Source of the DNA: Monodelphis domestica
Lineage: Eukaryota; Chordata; Mammalia; Didelphimorphia; Didelphidae
Length of the DNA stretch: 64,000 nt
Assembly (NCBI RefSeq): GCF_027887165.1
Contig: NC_077232.1
Location: forward strand, 12,621,255-12,685,254
Direction of reading: 5' to 3'
Shown here: in pieces, positions 54,349-64,000 of the stretch
Layout of the letters: the number at the start of each line of letters is the position of its first letter
Numbering within the stretch: the stretch's first letter is position 1
Program-made: the position numbers and the translations under genes
The notes under the pieces: model-generated
Told to the model about the DNA's origin: nothing
Seen by the model: the letters and a program-made list of their open reading frames with translations, nothing else
Database searches by the model: none

Positions 54349-54654
54349 AGAAAACAATTATTAAAAATTGTATCAACATGTAATCTGGAAAACAAAAAAA
54401 TCTGCCCACCCCCATGCATTAGGAAAGAAAAAAAAGAAAAAAAATTTGTTGATGAACGGATGAATGGATGGATGGATCCTATGCCATAGATACTGAGAGT
54501 CAACCTTAGGTTTTCTAACTCCAAATCTAGAGTTCTTTACAACTCAAGAAGGAGTCTCCCCTGAGACATCCAAATGGATGCTGTGAATCATGGCATCCAT
54601 CAGCTTCTCATCAAGAATGCCAACTGATACTTGGAAGATTTCAATCCACTTGAG

Positions 54655-54795
54655 CATCATATTTTCATTTAAGCCTCACAATAGTCCTATGAAATAGATG
54701 GCATTATCTCCATTATATAGATAAGGAAACAGGCTTAATGCGGTTAAGTGATATGCTCAGAAAATGCCAGAAGCATGATTTGGATCTGTCCACTA
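54655..54795 (-). repeat. MIR SINE, antisense
   Basis: It contains 'cctcacaatagtcctatgaa', 'tctccattatatagataagg' and 'gttaagtgatatgctcag'. Confidence 0.65.
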
Positions 54796-55310
54796 ATCAG
54801 TCAACAGCCATTTATGAAGAACCTACTATATTCCAAACATGGGGGTAGATGCTAAAGACAGCAAGATAAAAGCAAACAGTTCTTGTCCTCAAGGAGCTTA
54901 TAGTCTATCAAGGGAAACAACACATGCATGTATAAATATAAATAAAGACCTTCAAGAGAAGGGTCTCAGATCACTAGGGATGGTGGTTGCTGGTCTACGA
55001 AAACCATCCATCAACAATGATGAATCCATAGCATTTATTCAGCACTCCATAAAACTGGCCAGTACATTCTTCTGGGGGAGACAATGGGTATGCATATAAG
55101 GATATACAAAAATCTATACCAAATGAGTTCAAATTCCACTTTTATGGAGGTGGGAATAGTGAGGAGACCTGAAAAACTTCATGCAGAAGATGGTACTAGA
55201 GTTGAACTTTGAAGGAACTTGGGATTCTCAAAGGCAGAGATGAGGAGGAAGGGAAGACCTGCCAGGAATGAGGCTATCAGTGCAAAAGTCTGGAGGCTGG
55301 TTTAGTGACA
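54795..55310 (+). repeat. Ancient dispersed repeat (family A), longest copy
   Basis: It contains 'gaacctactatattccaaac', 'gtcctcaaggagcttatagt', 'gaactttgaaggaacttggg' and 'aatgaggctatcagtgcaaa'. This is the best preserved of six related copies in the window. Confidence 0.55.
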
Positions 55311-55451
55311 AAGTACTTGACACATGTTATTTCCTTTGATCTTCAAAAGAGCTTATTATTATCCTCATTTTTAAATGAGAAAACTGAGGAGTGACTTGTT
55401 CAAGATCATGGAGTGAGCTCATGGCAGGGTTACAACTTGAATCTCTCTTTA

Positions 55452-55645
55452 TTTTTAAAAATTTATTTATTTTTAAAAAAATCTCTTACCTTCCATCTTA
55501 GAATCAATACGGAGTATTGGTTCTAAGGAAGAAGAGTGGCAGCGGCTAGGCAATGGGGCTAGGAAGTGTCTGAGGCTAGATTTGAACCCAGGACCTCCCA
55601 TCTCTGGGCCTGACTCTCAATCCACCGAGCCATCCAGCTGCCCCC
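55452..55645 (-). repeat. tRNA-derived SINE with 16-bp target duplication
   Basis: The perfect direct repeat cttgaatctctcttta stands at 55436-55451 and 55646-55661. The SINE is inserted into an older antisense MIR (about 55315-55450). Confidence 0.93.
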
Positions 55646-55661
55646 CTTGAATCTCTCTTTA

Positions 55662-56050
55662 AATCAAAACAAAAAACCCTACCCTAAAATTTCTCTAATG
55701 CCACTTTTTCCAAAGCACTTTATGACCACTCTGTTGTAGGGTCTGGATGTATAGAATTTCATGATTGCAGCACTATGTAGGACTGCATTGTTCAAATCAT
55801 TACCCAATAGGATTTCCCTTCTCTAGTATCGCTAACAAGTAGTCATCTATAGCTAGTTGCTAGAACACTTCTCAGGAGAATCCTGCTATCTCCCAAGGAA
55901 GCTCATTACGTTTTGGGTTAGGTCACATTTTTCTGATCCCATAGAGAGAGACTCTTTGGAGAATGAATTTTCCTGATCTTCAAAGATCCAGTTCTCCTCT
56001 GAACTTTTGAATTTCTCTAGACAGAGCTGAGACATAGCTGAAATCCTGCA
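55662..56050. other. Intergenic DNA, nothing recognised
   Basis: AT-rich, no open frame of note, no clear repeat. Confidence 0.4.
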
Positions 56051-56054
56051 TTTG

Positions 56055-56185
56055 TCATAGTATGAAAGCGTTCTCGATCTGGAGTCAGTTGGGCTTAAAT
56101 CCTGGCTCTTCTACTTTCTAACTTTGTGAACCAGGACAAAGTTACTTAACCTCTCTTGGCCTCAGTTTCATTATCTATTCTTCAA
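56055..56185 (+). repeat. MIR SINE, sense
   Basis: It contains 'tctggagtcagttgggctta', 'acaaagttacttaacctctc' and 'ctcagtttcattatct'. Confidence 0.65.
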
Positions 56186-56604
56186 CAGTAGCATTGTTTA
56201 TTACAAAGCTACTTAGTATGTCTTCCTTTTAACTTTTAAAAAACAGTTTCAATTAGATTTCAACAGAACTTTACAAGAAATGAAAATGATTCTATCTTGA
56301 CAGGAAATTACTAGAATACTGATAACTGCATGTGTATGGTCAGATTATTGATCTGTTAAAGCAAAGATCCAAATCAACACCAAATCAAAAGACTAAAAAC
56401 AAGCAGCTATGATGTGCAATTGCAAGAGCTCCAACCTGATAATTTTCATAAGCCATTAATGAAAGAAAAAAAAGTGGGAATGAATATAGGAACAGACATT
56501 GACATGGACAATCACCATGTTCTATGGAAGTTTCACCAACATAACAATAATGTTCTATGTTATAATAAAAGGAAAATTTTTAATTATAGGATTTCAGAGT
56601 TGGA

Positions 56605-56760
56605 AAGGACCTTTGTGAGGTAGGTTCTATTATCATCTCCATTTAAAAACTGAGTAAACTGAGGTAAACAAAGGTTAAGTGACTTGTCCAGGAACACACA
56701 ACTAGAATATGCCAGAGATGAGACTTCAGTCCTTGGTCTTTCTGACTTTAGCTTTTACAG
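56605..56760 (-). repeat. MIR SINE, antisense
   Basis: It contains 'attatcatctccatttaaaa', 'actgaggtaaacaaaggtta' and 'agtgacttgtccaggaacac'. Confidence 0.65.
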
Positions 56761-57089
56761 TTATCCTTATTGAGTATTAAAATCCAGAATTTAACAAACA
56801 TCAAATGAAATGAGAATTTTCACATATACAGTACAATAGAAATGAGGGTTATACATGCAGCTGAAAACTTCATCAGGAATAGTTTGTGAAAGTGTTAAAT
56901 AAATTTGACATCTAACTTTCAAAGGTCTTTTACTCACCTGTGATTCCTTCTGACTTTCCTTCTTTCTCCTTCTGTGCATTTAAAAATGATTCACTGACAT
57001 CTTTTCTTTCAGTTTTTTATTCTTTCAACTCTATCCTTGACTCTCCTCTTTTTCCCACCTTATCTCCATCCTTTTAAAAACAAAACAAA

Positions 57090-57900
57090 AATGCTCATTA
57101 CAAATATATGCAGTCAAGTAAATCAAGTCCCCCACCTTGACTGTCTTTAAAGATGTATATCTTATTCTGCACCATGAGTCTATAACTGTTCTGTGAAGAA
57201 ATAGTTAGCCTACTTTTAGTATTGGTCCCCTGGAATTATGGTTGATCTTTGCATTGATCTGAGTTCTAGAGTCTTTAAAAATTGTTTTTCTTTTTATTGT
57301 TGTTAGTATATAAATTGTTATCTCAGTTCTGCTCACTTCATTGGCCATTGGTCTATTTAAGTCTTTCCAGCTTTCTATGAAAATTTCCTTTTTGCCATTT
57401 TTTATGGTGTGATAATGTCTCATTACATTCACACATCATAAATGGCTCTACTATTTCCCATTTGATAGGCAACCTCTTCATCTCCAGTTCTTTGCTATAA
57501 CAAAAAAAGCTACCCAAATATTTTTGCTTCTATGGTGATTTTCATCTTTCTTTGATCCCTTTGGGGCATAGGTCTAGTCATGGAAAGCATGGGAAAGGAT
57601 ATAGAGTTTGATGGCTTTTGGGGTAACGTTTCAAATTGTTTTCTTGAAAGGCTGTACCAATTCATAGTTCTCCCAATAGTCCACTAGTGTTCCTGTTTTA
57701 CTTCAGCCCTTCCAGCAATTGTCCTTTTCTTTATTTGTTATCTTTGACAATCTGATGGGTCTGAGGTGGCATTTCAGAGACGTCTTAATTGAATATCTTT
57801 AATAGTTAGTGATTTGGAGAATTTTTTTCATTATTAGTGAGCAGAAACATTCTATTTCCATTTCAACAGCACAATGGCTGTTGATAGGTTGGAGTTTTCC
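57090..57900 (-). mobile_element. LINE-1 3' fragment, antisense, old
   Basis: The order 'tctcattacattcacacatc', 'ctccagttctttgctataac', 'ttgatccctttggggcatag', 'gtaccaattcatagttctcc', 'atctgatgggtctgaggtgg' and 'gtgatttggagaat' is the reverse of the marsupial L1 ORF2 3' end. It is strongly diverged. Confidence 0.65.
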
Positions 57901-58689
57901 TTGGAACATGAATCATTCCCATCCTTAGAACACTTATCTTTTGAGGAATTCATTTTATAATATTTATTCTTATGAATTTGAATCAGTTCTTCGTAAAATA
58001 TCATGGACACGAGACTAGCTGAAAAGTTTGCTGCAAAACTTTCCCCCCAGTTAATTGCTTCCTTTCTAATTTTAGCTTCATTGGTTTGGTTTGTGTAAAC
58101 TTTTGTGTATGACTAAAATTTTCCATTTTATCTTCTGAGCTCATCCCAATCTGTGGTTTGGTTATGAAAACTTCTTTTAATCATGCCTATGAAAGGCAAT
58201 TTCTTCCTCCCTCCTCTAGTCTGATTGTAACGTCCTTTGGTCCATTAAGAATTTAGCTTGATATGTGGTCTGAGATACCAGTTTTGAACCAGTTGCCACT
58301 AGATGTTTATTGGTTTCTTCAGAAGTTTTCATCTTATGAGCTTGAGCCCAACCTTCTAGCCTGTAGAATTTTTTTGGATGCAGATTCTGTTATCCAACAA
58401 ATTAACTTTCCCACTTAGCTTTATAAGCATGCCATCTGTCTGTGTACATGCTTTTGATAGGAATGGTAAACAGTTCAAGGGCAGCCGAGACACTCCAACT
58501 GTGACTTTCTTCCAAGCCGATAAGGGTCCAACGATCTAGCCAGTCCTGAATAGCCTTTGCTACGCTATTTTTAAGGCCTTCTTTTGTCAACATCTACGCA
58601 GACTCTATTAAAAAGGACATTTCCCTGAAATACTAGTTGAATTCCACTGTCAAACTAAGAAATCAGGTCTGGCAGGACCCATTTATATA

Positions 58690-60285
58690 CTTTTCTTCTT
58701 GCTATGTTGTGTCAAACTCTTCGTGACCCCATTTGGGTCGTTTTGGGGTTCTTTTTGGCAGAAGTACTAGAGTGGTTTTCCATTTCCTTCTCCAGCTCAT
58801 TTTACAGGTGAGGAAACTGAGGCAAACAAGAATAAGTGTTTGCTTAGGGTCACATAGTAGTAAGAATTTGAGGCTAGATTTGAACTCATGAAGATGATGA
58901 GGAAACTGAGGCAAACAAGAATAAGTGTTTGCTTAGGGTCACATAGTAGTAAGAATTTGAGGCTAGATTTGAACTCATGAAGATGATGAGGAAACTGAGG
59001 CAAACAAGAATAAGTGTTTGCTTAGGGTCACATAGTAGTAAGAATTTGAGGCTAGATTTGAACTCATGAAGATGATGAGGAAACTGAGGCAAACAAGAAT
59101 AAGTGTTTGCTTAGGGTCACATAGTAGTAAGAATTTGAGGCTAGATTTGAACTCATGAAGATGATGAGGAAACTGAGGCAAACAAGAATAAGTGTTTGCT
59201 TAGGGTCACATAGTAGTAAGAATTTGAGGCTAGATTTGAACTCATGAAGATGATGAGGAAACTGAGGCAAACAAGAATAAGTGTTTGCTTAGGGTCACAT
59301 AGTAGTAAGAATTTGAGGCTAGATTTGAACTCATGAAGATGATGAGGAAACTGAGGCAAACAAGAATAAGTGTTTGCTTAGGGTCACATAGTAGTAAGAA
59401 TTTGAGGCTAGATTTGAACTCATGAAGATGATGAGGAAACTGAGGCAAACAAGAATAAGTGTTTGCTTAGGGTCACATAGTAGTAAGAATTTGAGGCTAG
59501 ATTTGAACTCATGAAGATGATGAGGAAACTGAGGCAAACAAGAATAAGTGTTTGCTTAGGGTCACATAGTAGTAAGAATTTGAGGCTAGATTTGAACTCA
59601 TGAAGATGATGAGGAAACTGAGGCAAACAAGAATAAGTGTTTGCTTAGGGTCACATAGTAGTAAGAATTTGAGGCTAGATTTGAACTCATGAAGATGATG
59701 AGGAAACTGAGGCAAACAAGAATAAGTGTTTGCTTAGGGTCACATAGTAGTAAGAATTTGAGGCTAGATTTGAACTCATGAAGATGATGAGGAAACTGAG
59801 GCAAACAAGAATAAGTGTTTGCTTAGGGTCACATAGTAGTAAGAATTTGAGGCTAGATTTGAACTCATGAAGATGATGAGGAAACTGAGGCAAACAAGAA
59901 TAAGTGTTTGCTTAGGGTCACATAGTAGTAAGAATTTGAGGCTAGATTTGAACTCATGAAGATGATGAGGAAACTGAGGCAAACAAGAATAAGTGTTTGC
60001 TTAGGGTCACATAGTAGTAAGAATTTGAGGCTAGATTTGAACTCATGAAGATGATGAGGAAACTGAGGCAAACAAGAATAAGTGTTTGCTTAGGGTCACA
60101 TAGTAGTAAGAATTTGAGGCTAGATTTGAACTCATGAAGATGATGAGGAAACTGAAGCAAACAAGAATAAGTGTTTGCTTAGGGTCACATAGTAGTAAGA
60201 ATTTGAGGCTAGATTTGAACTCATGAAGATGAGTTTTCCCAATTCCAGGCCTGATGCTCTGTTCTCTGTGCCATTTAGCTGCCCC
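58690..60285 (-). repeat. Long-form marsupial SINE hosting a tandem array
   Basis: The left flank ('ttgctatgttgtgtcaaact', 'ggggttctttttggcagaag', 'catttccttctccagctcat') and the right flank ('caattccaggcctgatgctc', 'gtgccatttagctgcccc') are the two ends of one MAR1-like SINE. A normal copy would be about 260 bp. The extra length is the internal 89-bp array. Confidence 0.85.
58809..60233. repeat. 89-bp tandem array, 16 copies
   Basis: The marker AGGAAACTGA recurs every 89 bases from 58811 to 60146. I see no difference among the first 15 units. The last has one G-to-A change in CTGAAGCAAAC. Each unit is the core of a SINE, from the TGAG at 58809 to the TGAG at 60230. One copy would be 86 bases and each internal junction carries an extra TGA. 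Repeated short open frames on the minus strand are a by-product. Confidence 0.98.
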
Positions 60286-60446
60286 TGTGTTTCTAGATGT
60301 TTGATAACTTCCTTAGTAGTACATTCAGAATCTTTGAGTTAGGAGAGTCAGGGATACTGGTCTACAATTTCCAGATAGCTTTCTTCCCTTTTTAGGAAAC
60401 CAAGTCAACAGAATCCCTTCTCTATTACTTCCTCATTCTCCAAGCT

Positions 60447-60619
60447 TTTTTTTTTTTTTAACCCTTACCTTCCGTCTTGGAGTCAATACTGTGTATTGGT
60501 TTCAAGGCAGAAGAGTACTAAGGGCTAGGCAATGGGGGTCAAGTGACTTGCCCAGGGTCACACAGCTGGGAAGTATCTGAGGCCAGATTTGAACCTAGGA
60601 CTTCCCATCTCTAGGCCTG
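60447..60619 (-). repeat. tRNA-derived SINE with 10-bp target duplication
   Basis: The direct repeat tctccaagct stands at 60437-60446 and 60620-60629. The copy lacks the last bases of the A-box end. Confidence 0.9.
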
Positions 60620-61040
60620 TCTCCAAGCTCTTTTTAAGAGCCCTGAGAATGGGTCAGTCATTATTTTAGTCACTTCTTTCAGTAGCCTCAGATGAGTTTC
60701 TTCTGAGCTTGGTAAACTCAACTCATTGAGGCAATGATGGGCTCTCTTACTAGTTCTCTAGTCATCTTGAGTTTCAAGTCCCCAGTAGTCATGCTTATTT
60801 GCTTCTTTCTGGTCTAAAAATTGCTTGGCAGGCAGAAAAAAATGCTACAGAAGAAAGATAAATGTTGAATAGATTTGTTATCACTCGATCATTACTTATC
60901 ATTATCCCACTGCCAAAGACGTGATCCTTTCCTTCTCTGAATATTTTATTTTCTCCATTGTATCTAAAGGAACCCTTATTTGTTGCCCATAAATTGCCTT
61001 GGCAGCCTCAGCTCATACATTCTTATAGGTCTGTGCCATC

Positions 61041-61104
61041 TCTGAAGAAGGAAAGAAAGAAGGAACGAAAAAAGAGAAAGGAAGAAAGAAAAGAAAGAAA
61101 GACT
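61041..61104. repeat. GAAA/GAAG microsatellite
   Basis: Purine-only stretch of GAAA and GAAG units. A short (AATA)n run lies at 61258-61280. Confidence 0.88.
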
Positions 61105-61289
61105 CCGTTTCTCTCCCTAACATTCCATCTTCTGTACATGACTTCTTAAAAAACAATTCTTACCGGGGCGGTGGGAGGGGGGGAGGATAAGAAAAGGATC
61201 TTTGTTTCCAAGGAATATTGTTTGAAAATAACCAAATAAAATAATGTTTAAATTGGGAAAAATAAATAAATAAATAAATTCAGTTTGAG

Positions 61290-61672
61290 AAAAAAAAATT
61301 TTTACCTTCTATCTTAAAATCTTTATTAAGGGGGACAGCTGGGTAGCTCAGTGGATTGAGAGCCAGACCTAGAGATGGGAGGTCTTAGGTTCAAATCTGG
61401 CGTCAGACACTGGGCAAGTCATTTAACTCCCATTGCCTAGCCCTGACCACTTTTCTGCCTTGGAACACAGTATTGCTTCTAAGATGGAAGGTAAAGGTTT
61501 AATTTTAAAAAATCTATATTAAGTATTGATTTCAAGGTAGAAGAATAGTCAGGGCTAGACAAATTGGGTTAAGTGACTTGCCCAGGGTCATGCAGCTAGG
61601 AAGTGTCTGAAGTCAAATAGGAACCCAGGACCTCCATCCCCGTCCCTGGCTCTTTATCTTCTGAGCCATCTG
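61290..61672 (-). repeat. tRNA-derived SINE, antisense, split by a second SINE
   Basis: The outer copy starts 'tttttaccttctatcttaaa' and resumes after 61523 with 'tattgatttcaaggtagaag', ending near 'cttctgagccatctg'. It is interrupted by the sense copy at 61331-61508. Confidence 0.85.
61331..61508 (+). repeat. tRNA-derived SINE nested in another SINE
   Basis: It starts 'ggggacagctgggtagctca'. Flanking 15-bp repeats are aaaatctttattaag at 61316-61330 and aaaatctatattaag at 61509-61523, with one mismatch. A 14-base stretch around the B-box side is deleted. Confidence 0.9.
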
Positions 61673-61689
61673 TACAAGCCTTTTAAAAA

Positions 61690-63125
61690 GTCTGGCTTAA
61701 CCTGTGAGTTTTCTGTGCATCCACATTATTTTTTAGACAATTTTCCCTTTGTTTACCCATCAGTATTATGTGTTTGTGTCTTCCTATTTTCATTCTGGTG
61801 GACTTTCCATCCCACCCAGGCTAGTTTCCTTTAAAAGTCCATCAAATTCTATTCAGGGGGATTCTACTAGCCTGGCTAGGAACCCTCTGAAAGCTGTTCT
61901 CCCCCTAAAGAGGGTCTGTCCTCAGACCTCCTCTCCTCTCACAGATGTGCTGAGACGGGCCAATAGCTCTCTCCCAAGTTACCATAATTTCTCCCCAGGC
62001 ACCATGTTGGCCCTCGTTGGCGGGAATCAGATCTAGCATAATCACTCGTCTTGTTCCTCGGTCCACATTCTGAAGGGCGAAATGATCATTAAAGCAAGTG
62101 AGAAGAATCAGCAGGATTGTTTTTGGCAGAGAGAGGGAGAGACTCGGCCGATGCTTGGATAGTTGTGATCTCACTTGATCTCTTCCCAAGACATGGAAAG
62201 TAACCAGGGCTAGTTGTCTGGAATCTTGAAAACCTACTCTCAAGTCTCAAAAACAGTTTAAAAAAGACTGTAAACTCCAAAGGAAAGGAGCCAGCAAGCA
62301 GCTAACCAATAAGGAGGGTGACGGAAGGGAATGGGGGTTATATTGTTGTCCATCCTTCCGTGGCAGCATGGGATGATGTCTTGACTTATATGGGAATTGG
62401 ATTTAGATAGACAAAGTTGCTCAAAGTCATCAGCTTCCCTGTCTCTTCCCGACTCACTGATGGATCGCGGTGACTCGTTACTCACTCAGCCAATGGTAAG
62501 ACGAAAGTCAGGACGGCTGGTGGTAGCCTGGGATGCCCTGGATGATCTCAGCATCTTCAATGGGAGAGGATTTATTTTTAACATATACCGAATTATTCCG
62601 AGATCTGAGTTCTAAATGAGGGTCTGCAGGCAGACTTGGCTAATCTTTGTACACACTTTTGTCCTTGGGAACTCCAAGGAAGGTGGTCCTCCCTTGTAGA
62701 GCCTGGAGAGCAGGAAGGGGAGATGATGAAGCCCTTCTAGAAAAGCTCTTCCCACCAAAGGACCCCTCCCCATTCCCAGGGGATGAGGCGGACTTAGGAG
62801 CCTTATTAGACCACTTCCTTACTAACTATGCACCCATCAGAGCTGTTTTGGGATGTCCAAGGCAGGGGCTTGATAAGGAGCTCGTCTTTGGTCTTTGATT
62901 ATCAAGAGGATCAGAAACTACCAATTTATTGGTTAAATGCTAGCCTAATCAGCAAATTGATATTCTTATCCAGAAACCAATTTCTCCAATATTTTAATTG
63001 TATCAAGTGCCAGACCAAGGTCTAAGCACTGGACAGCATCAGCTTCAGCCACCTTCATGGCCACTGGGACAAATTTTTGTCCTCCATTCCTTCTTCGAGC
63101 TTCTTGGAGCCATAGGTGAAAGCTG
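61690..63125. other. Intergenic DNA, no gene recognised
   Basis: The composition is mixed. Open frames of 60-110 codons exist on both strands (for example 62647-62898 plus) but show no family, no splice structure and no conserved motif that I recognise. Confidence 0.45.
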
Positions 63126-63145
63126 GGTCAAAGGTGGATGAGCAG

Positions 63146-63342
63146 GGGGCAGCTGGGTAGCTCAGTGGATTGAGTCAGACCCAGAGATGGGAGGTCCTGG
63201 GTTCAAATCTGGCCTTAGACACTTCCTAGCTGTGTGACCCTGGGCAAGTCACTTAACTCCCATTGCCTAGACCTGACCACTGTTCTGCCTTAGAACCAAT
63301 ACTCAGTATTGATTCTGAGATAGAAGGTGAGGGTTTAAAAAT
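63146..63342 (+). repeat. tRNA-derived SINE with 16-bp target duplication
   Basis: It is flanked by aaaggtggatgagcag (63130-63145) and aaaggtggataagcag (63343-63358), with one mismatch. It is full length with clear A-box and B-box. Confidence 0.93.
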
Positions 63343-63439
63343 AAAGGTGGATAAGCAGCCCTGAAAAGGGTTTAGTAGCCCCTACACCAGAGGGGCTAGT
63401 AATCTTTGACCCCCCCCCCCCATGGTTACATGAGTATAT

Positions 63440-63745
63440 ATGTGAAATCAGTTAGTTTGAAATAAGACTGAGAAGATAGATCATTATAGAATAATTCTGG
63501 CTACAAAAAGCTTTAAATGCCAAGTAGAGTTAATTGAATTTTATCCTATGGGTAATAGGGAGCTACTGAAATTTCTTGCTTGAGCCAGGGAGTGACCTCA
63601 TCGCAGCTATATATTAGGAAAGTCCCCTTTGCAGTTCTATAGAGGACAGATTAGAGAGAAGAAGATACTGGGGGCTTGGAGACCAATTAAGTGACCTCTG
63701 CAATACTCCAGCTGAAAGGTTCTGAGGGTTTAAAATAGGGAGTTA
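63440..63745 (+). repeat. Ancient dispersed repeat (family A), 3' part
   Basis: It contains 'aagctttaaatgccaagtag', 'ttatcctatgggtaataggg', 'agctactgaaatttcttgct' and 'agtgacctcatcgcag', an order typical of an old mammal-wide dispersed repeat. A C-run of 13 precedes it near 63410. Confidence 0.5.
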
Positions 63746-63919
63746 TTGTGTGAGAGGAGAGAAGGGATGTGGGAGCTTTCCCTGCCACAATCTCATTCAG
63801 CTACCTCTGTTCTAGGCCTCCCCCATGGATGTAACCGTGAGCCCCAAATACCTCTTTCCATCTCCTACAGAGGAGCTTGGCTTCTCTGTTACCCATCACG
63901 CCATCTTCTTGTGGTAGGA

Positions 63920-64000
63920 AGAACTGGATTCAGAGTTTGACTAACTTGGGTTTGAATCTTAGTTCTGCTATTGAGTAGCTGTGTTTTCTTAGGCTAGGAA
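63920..64000 (+). repeat. MIR SINE, sense, cut by window end
   Basis: It contains 'ttgactaacttgggtttgaa' and 'tattgagtagctgtgttttc', the first half of a MIR. Confidence 0.55.

Noticed and set aside
58402-58593. Minus frame with MYTDRWHAYKAK, reminiscent of an RNase H-like TDS motif
   Set aside because: Too short and too weakly similar to assign; it could be a retroelement fossil but I cannot support a call.
58809-60160. Array of repeats resembling a CRISPR, with 15 overlapping 68-codon frames on the minus strand
   Set aside because: There are no unique spacers; the units are contiguous SINE pieces in a mammalian genome. The frames repeat because the unit repeats and carry no codon bias.
62647-62898. 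83-codon plus frame with acidic and proline-rich content
   Set aside because: No family, no splice signals and no neighbours to support it as an exon.

Overview
This window is nuclear DNA from a mammal, and the repeats point to a marsupial. The three main signs are: a dense population of tRNA-derived SINEs with the metatherian type sequence (Pol III A-box and B-box, TGTGTGACC and TTGCCTAGCCC blocks, head-to-tail target duplications); marsupial-type LINE-1 3' ends; and split genes with GT-AG introns whose proteins are clear but diverged orthologues of human genes. The species cannot be settled from the sequence alone.

Four protein-coding genes can be read in full. PRPF19 (+, 15 coding exons, 6316-14466, 504 aa) starts in a CpG-island promoter. 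ZP1 (-, 12 coding exons, 26969-20125, about 654 aa) is tail-to-tail with PRPF19. PTGDR2/CRTH2 (+, a single coding exon, 40631-41800, 389 aa, preceded by a long 5'-UTR intron) follows. CCDC86/cyclon (-, 4 coding exons, 45946-42388, 391 aa) is tail-to-tail with PTGDR2. The order and orientations match human 11q12.2 (CCDC86-PTGDR2-ZP1-PRPF19) read in reverse, so this is a conserved synteny block. The genes share no pathway: PRPF19 is a spliceosomal E3 ligase, ZP1 an egg-coat protein, PTGDR2 the prostaglandin D2 receptor of type-2 immune cells, and CCDC86 a nucleolar/perichromosomal coiled-coil protein.

Layout: 1-5.9 kb, repeats (LINE-1, L2-like, SINEs). 5.9-14.9 kb, PRPF19. 14.9-20.1 kb, GC-rich intergenic DNA with a 97/68-bp minisatellite. 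20.1-27.2 kb, ZP1 with a solo LTR and SINEs in its introns and a minisatellite inside coding exon 3. 27.4-36.1 kb, repeats, a 580-bp pyrimidine tract and a second solo LTR. 36.1-42.2 kb, PTGDR2 with a candidate GATA-rich promoter. 42.4-46.2 kb, CCDC86. From about 46.5 kb to the end the DNA becomes AT-richer and no host gene is recognised. That part holds LINE-1, many SINEs with readable target duplications, an old retroviral gag fossil, and a 16-copy, almost perfectly uniform 89-bp array that grew inside one SINE.

No novel enzymatic or defence system is visible. The observations most worth following are the 89-bp SINE-born array, the AGATAA cluster at the presumed PTGDR2 promoter, the ZP1 stop codon embedded in its own polyadenylation signal together with a very short predicted 5' UTR, and the coding minisatellite in ZP1.
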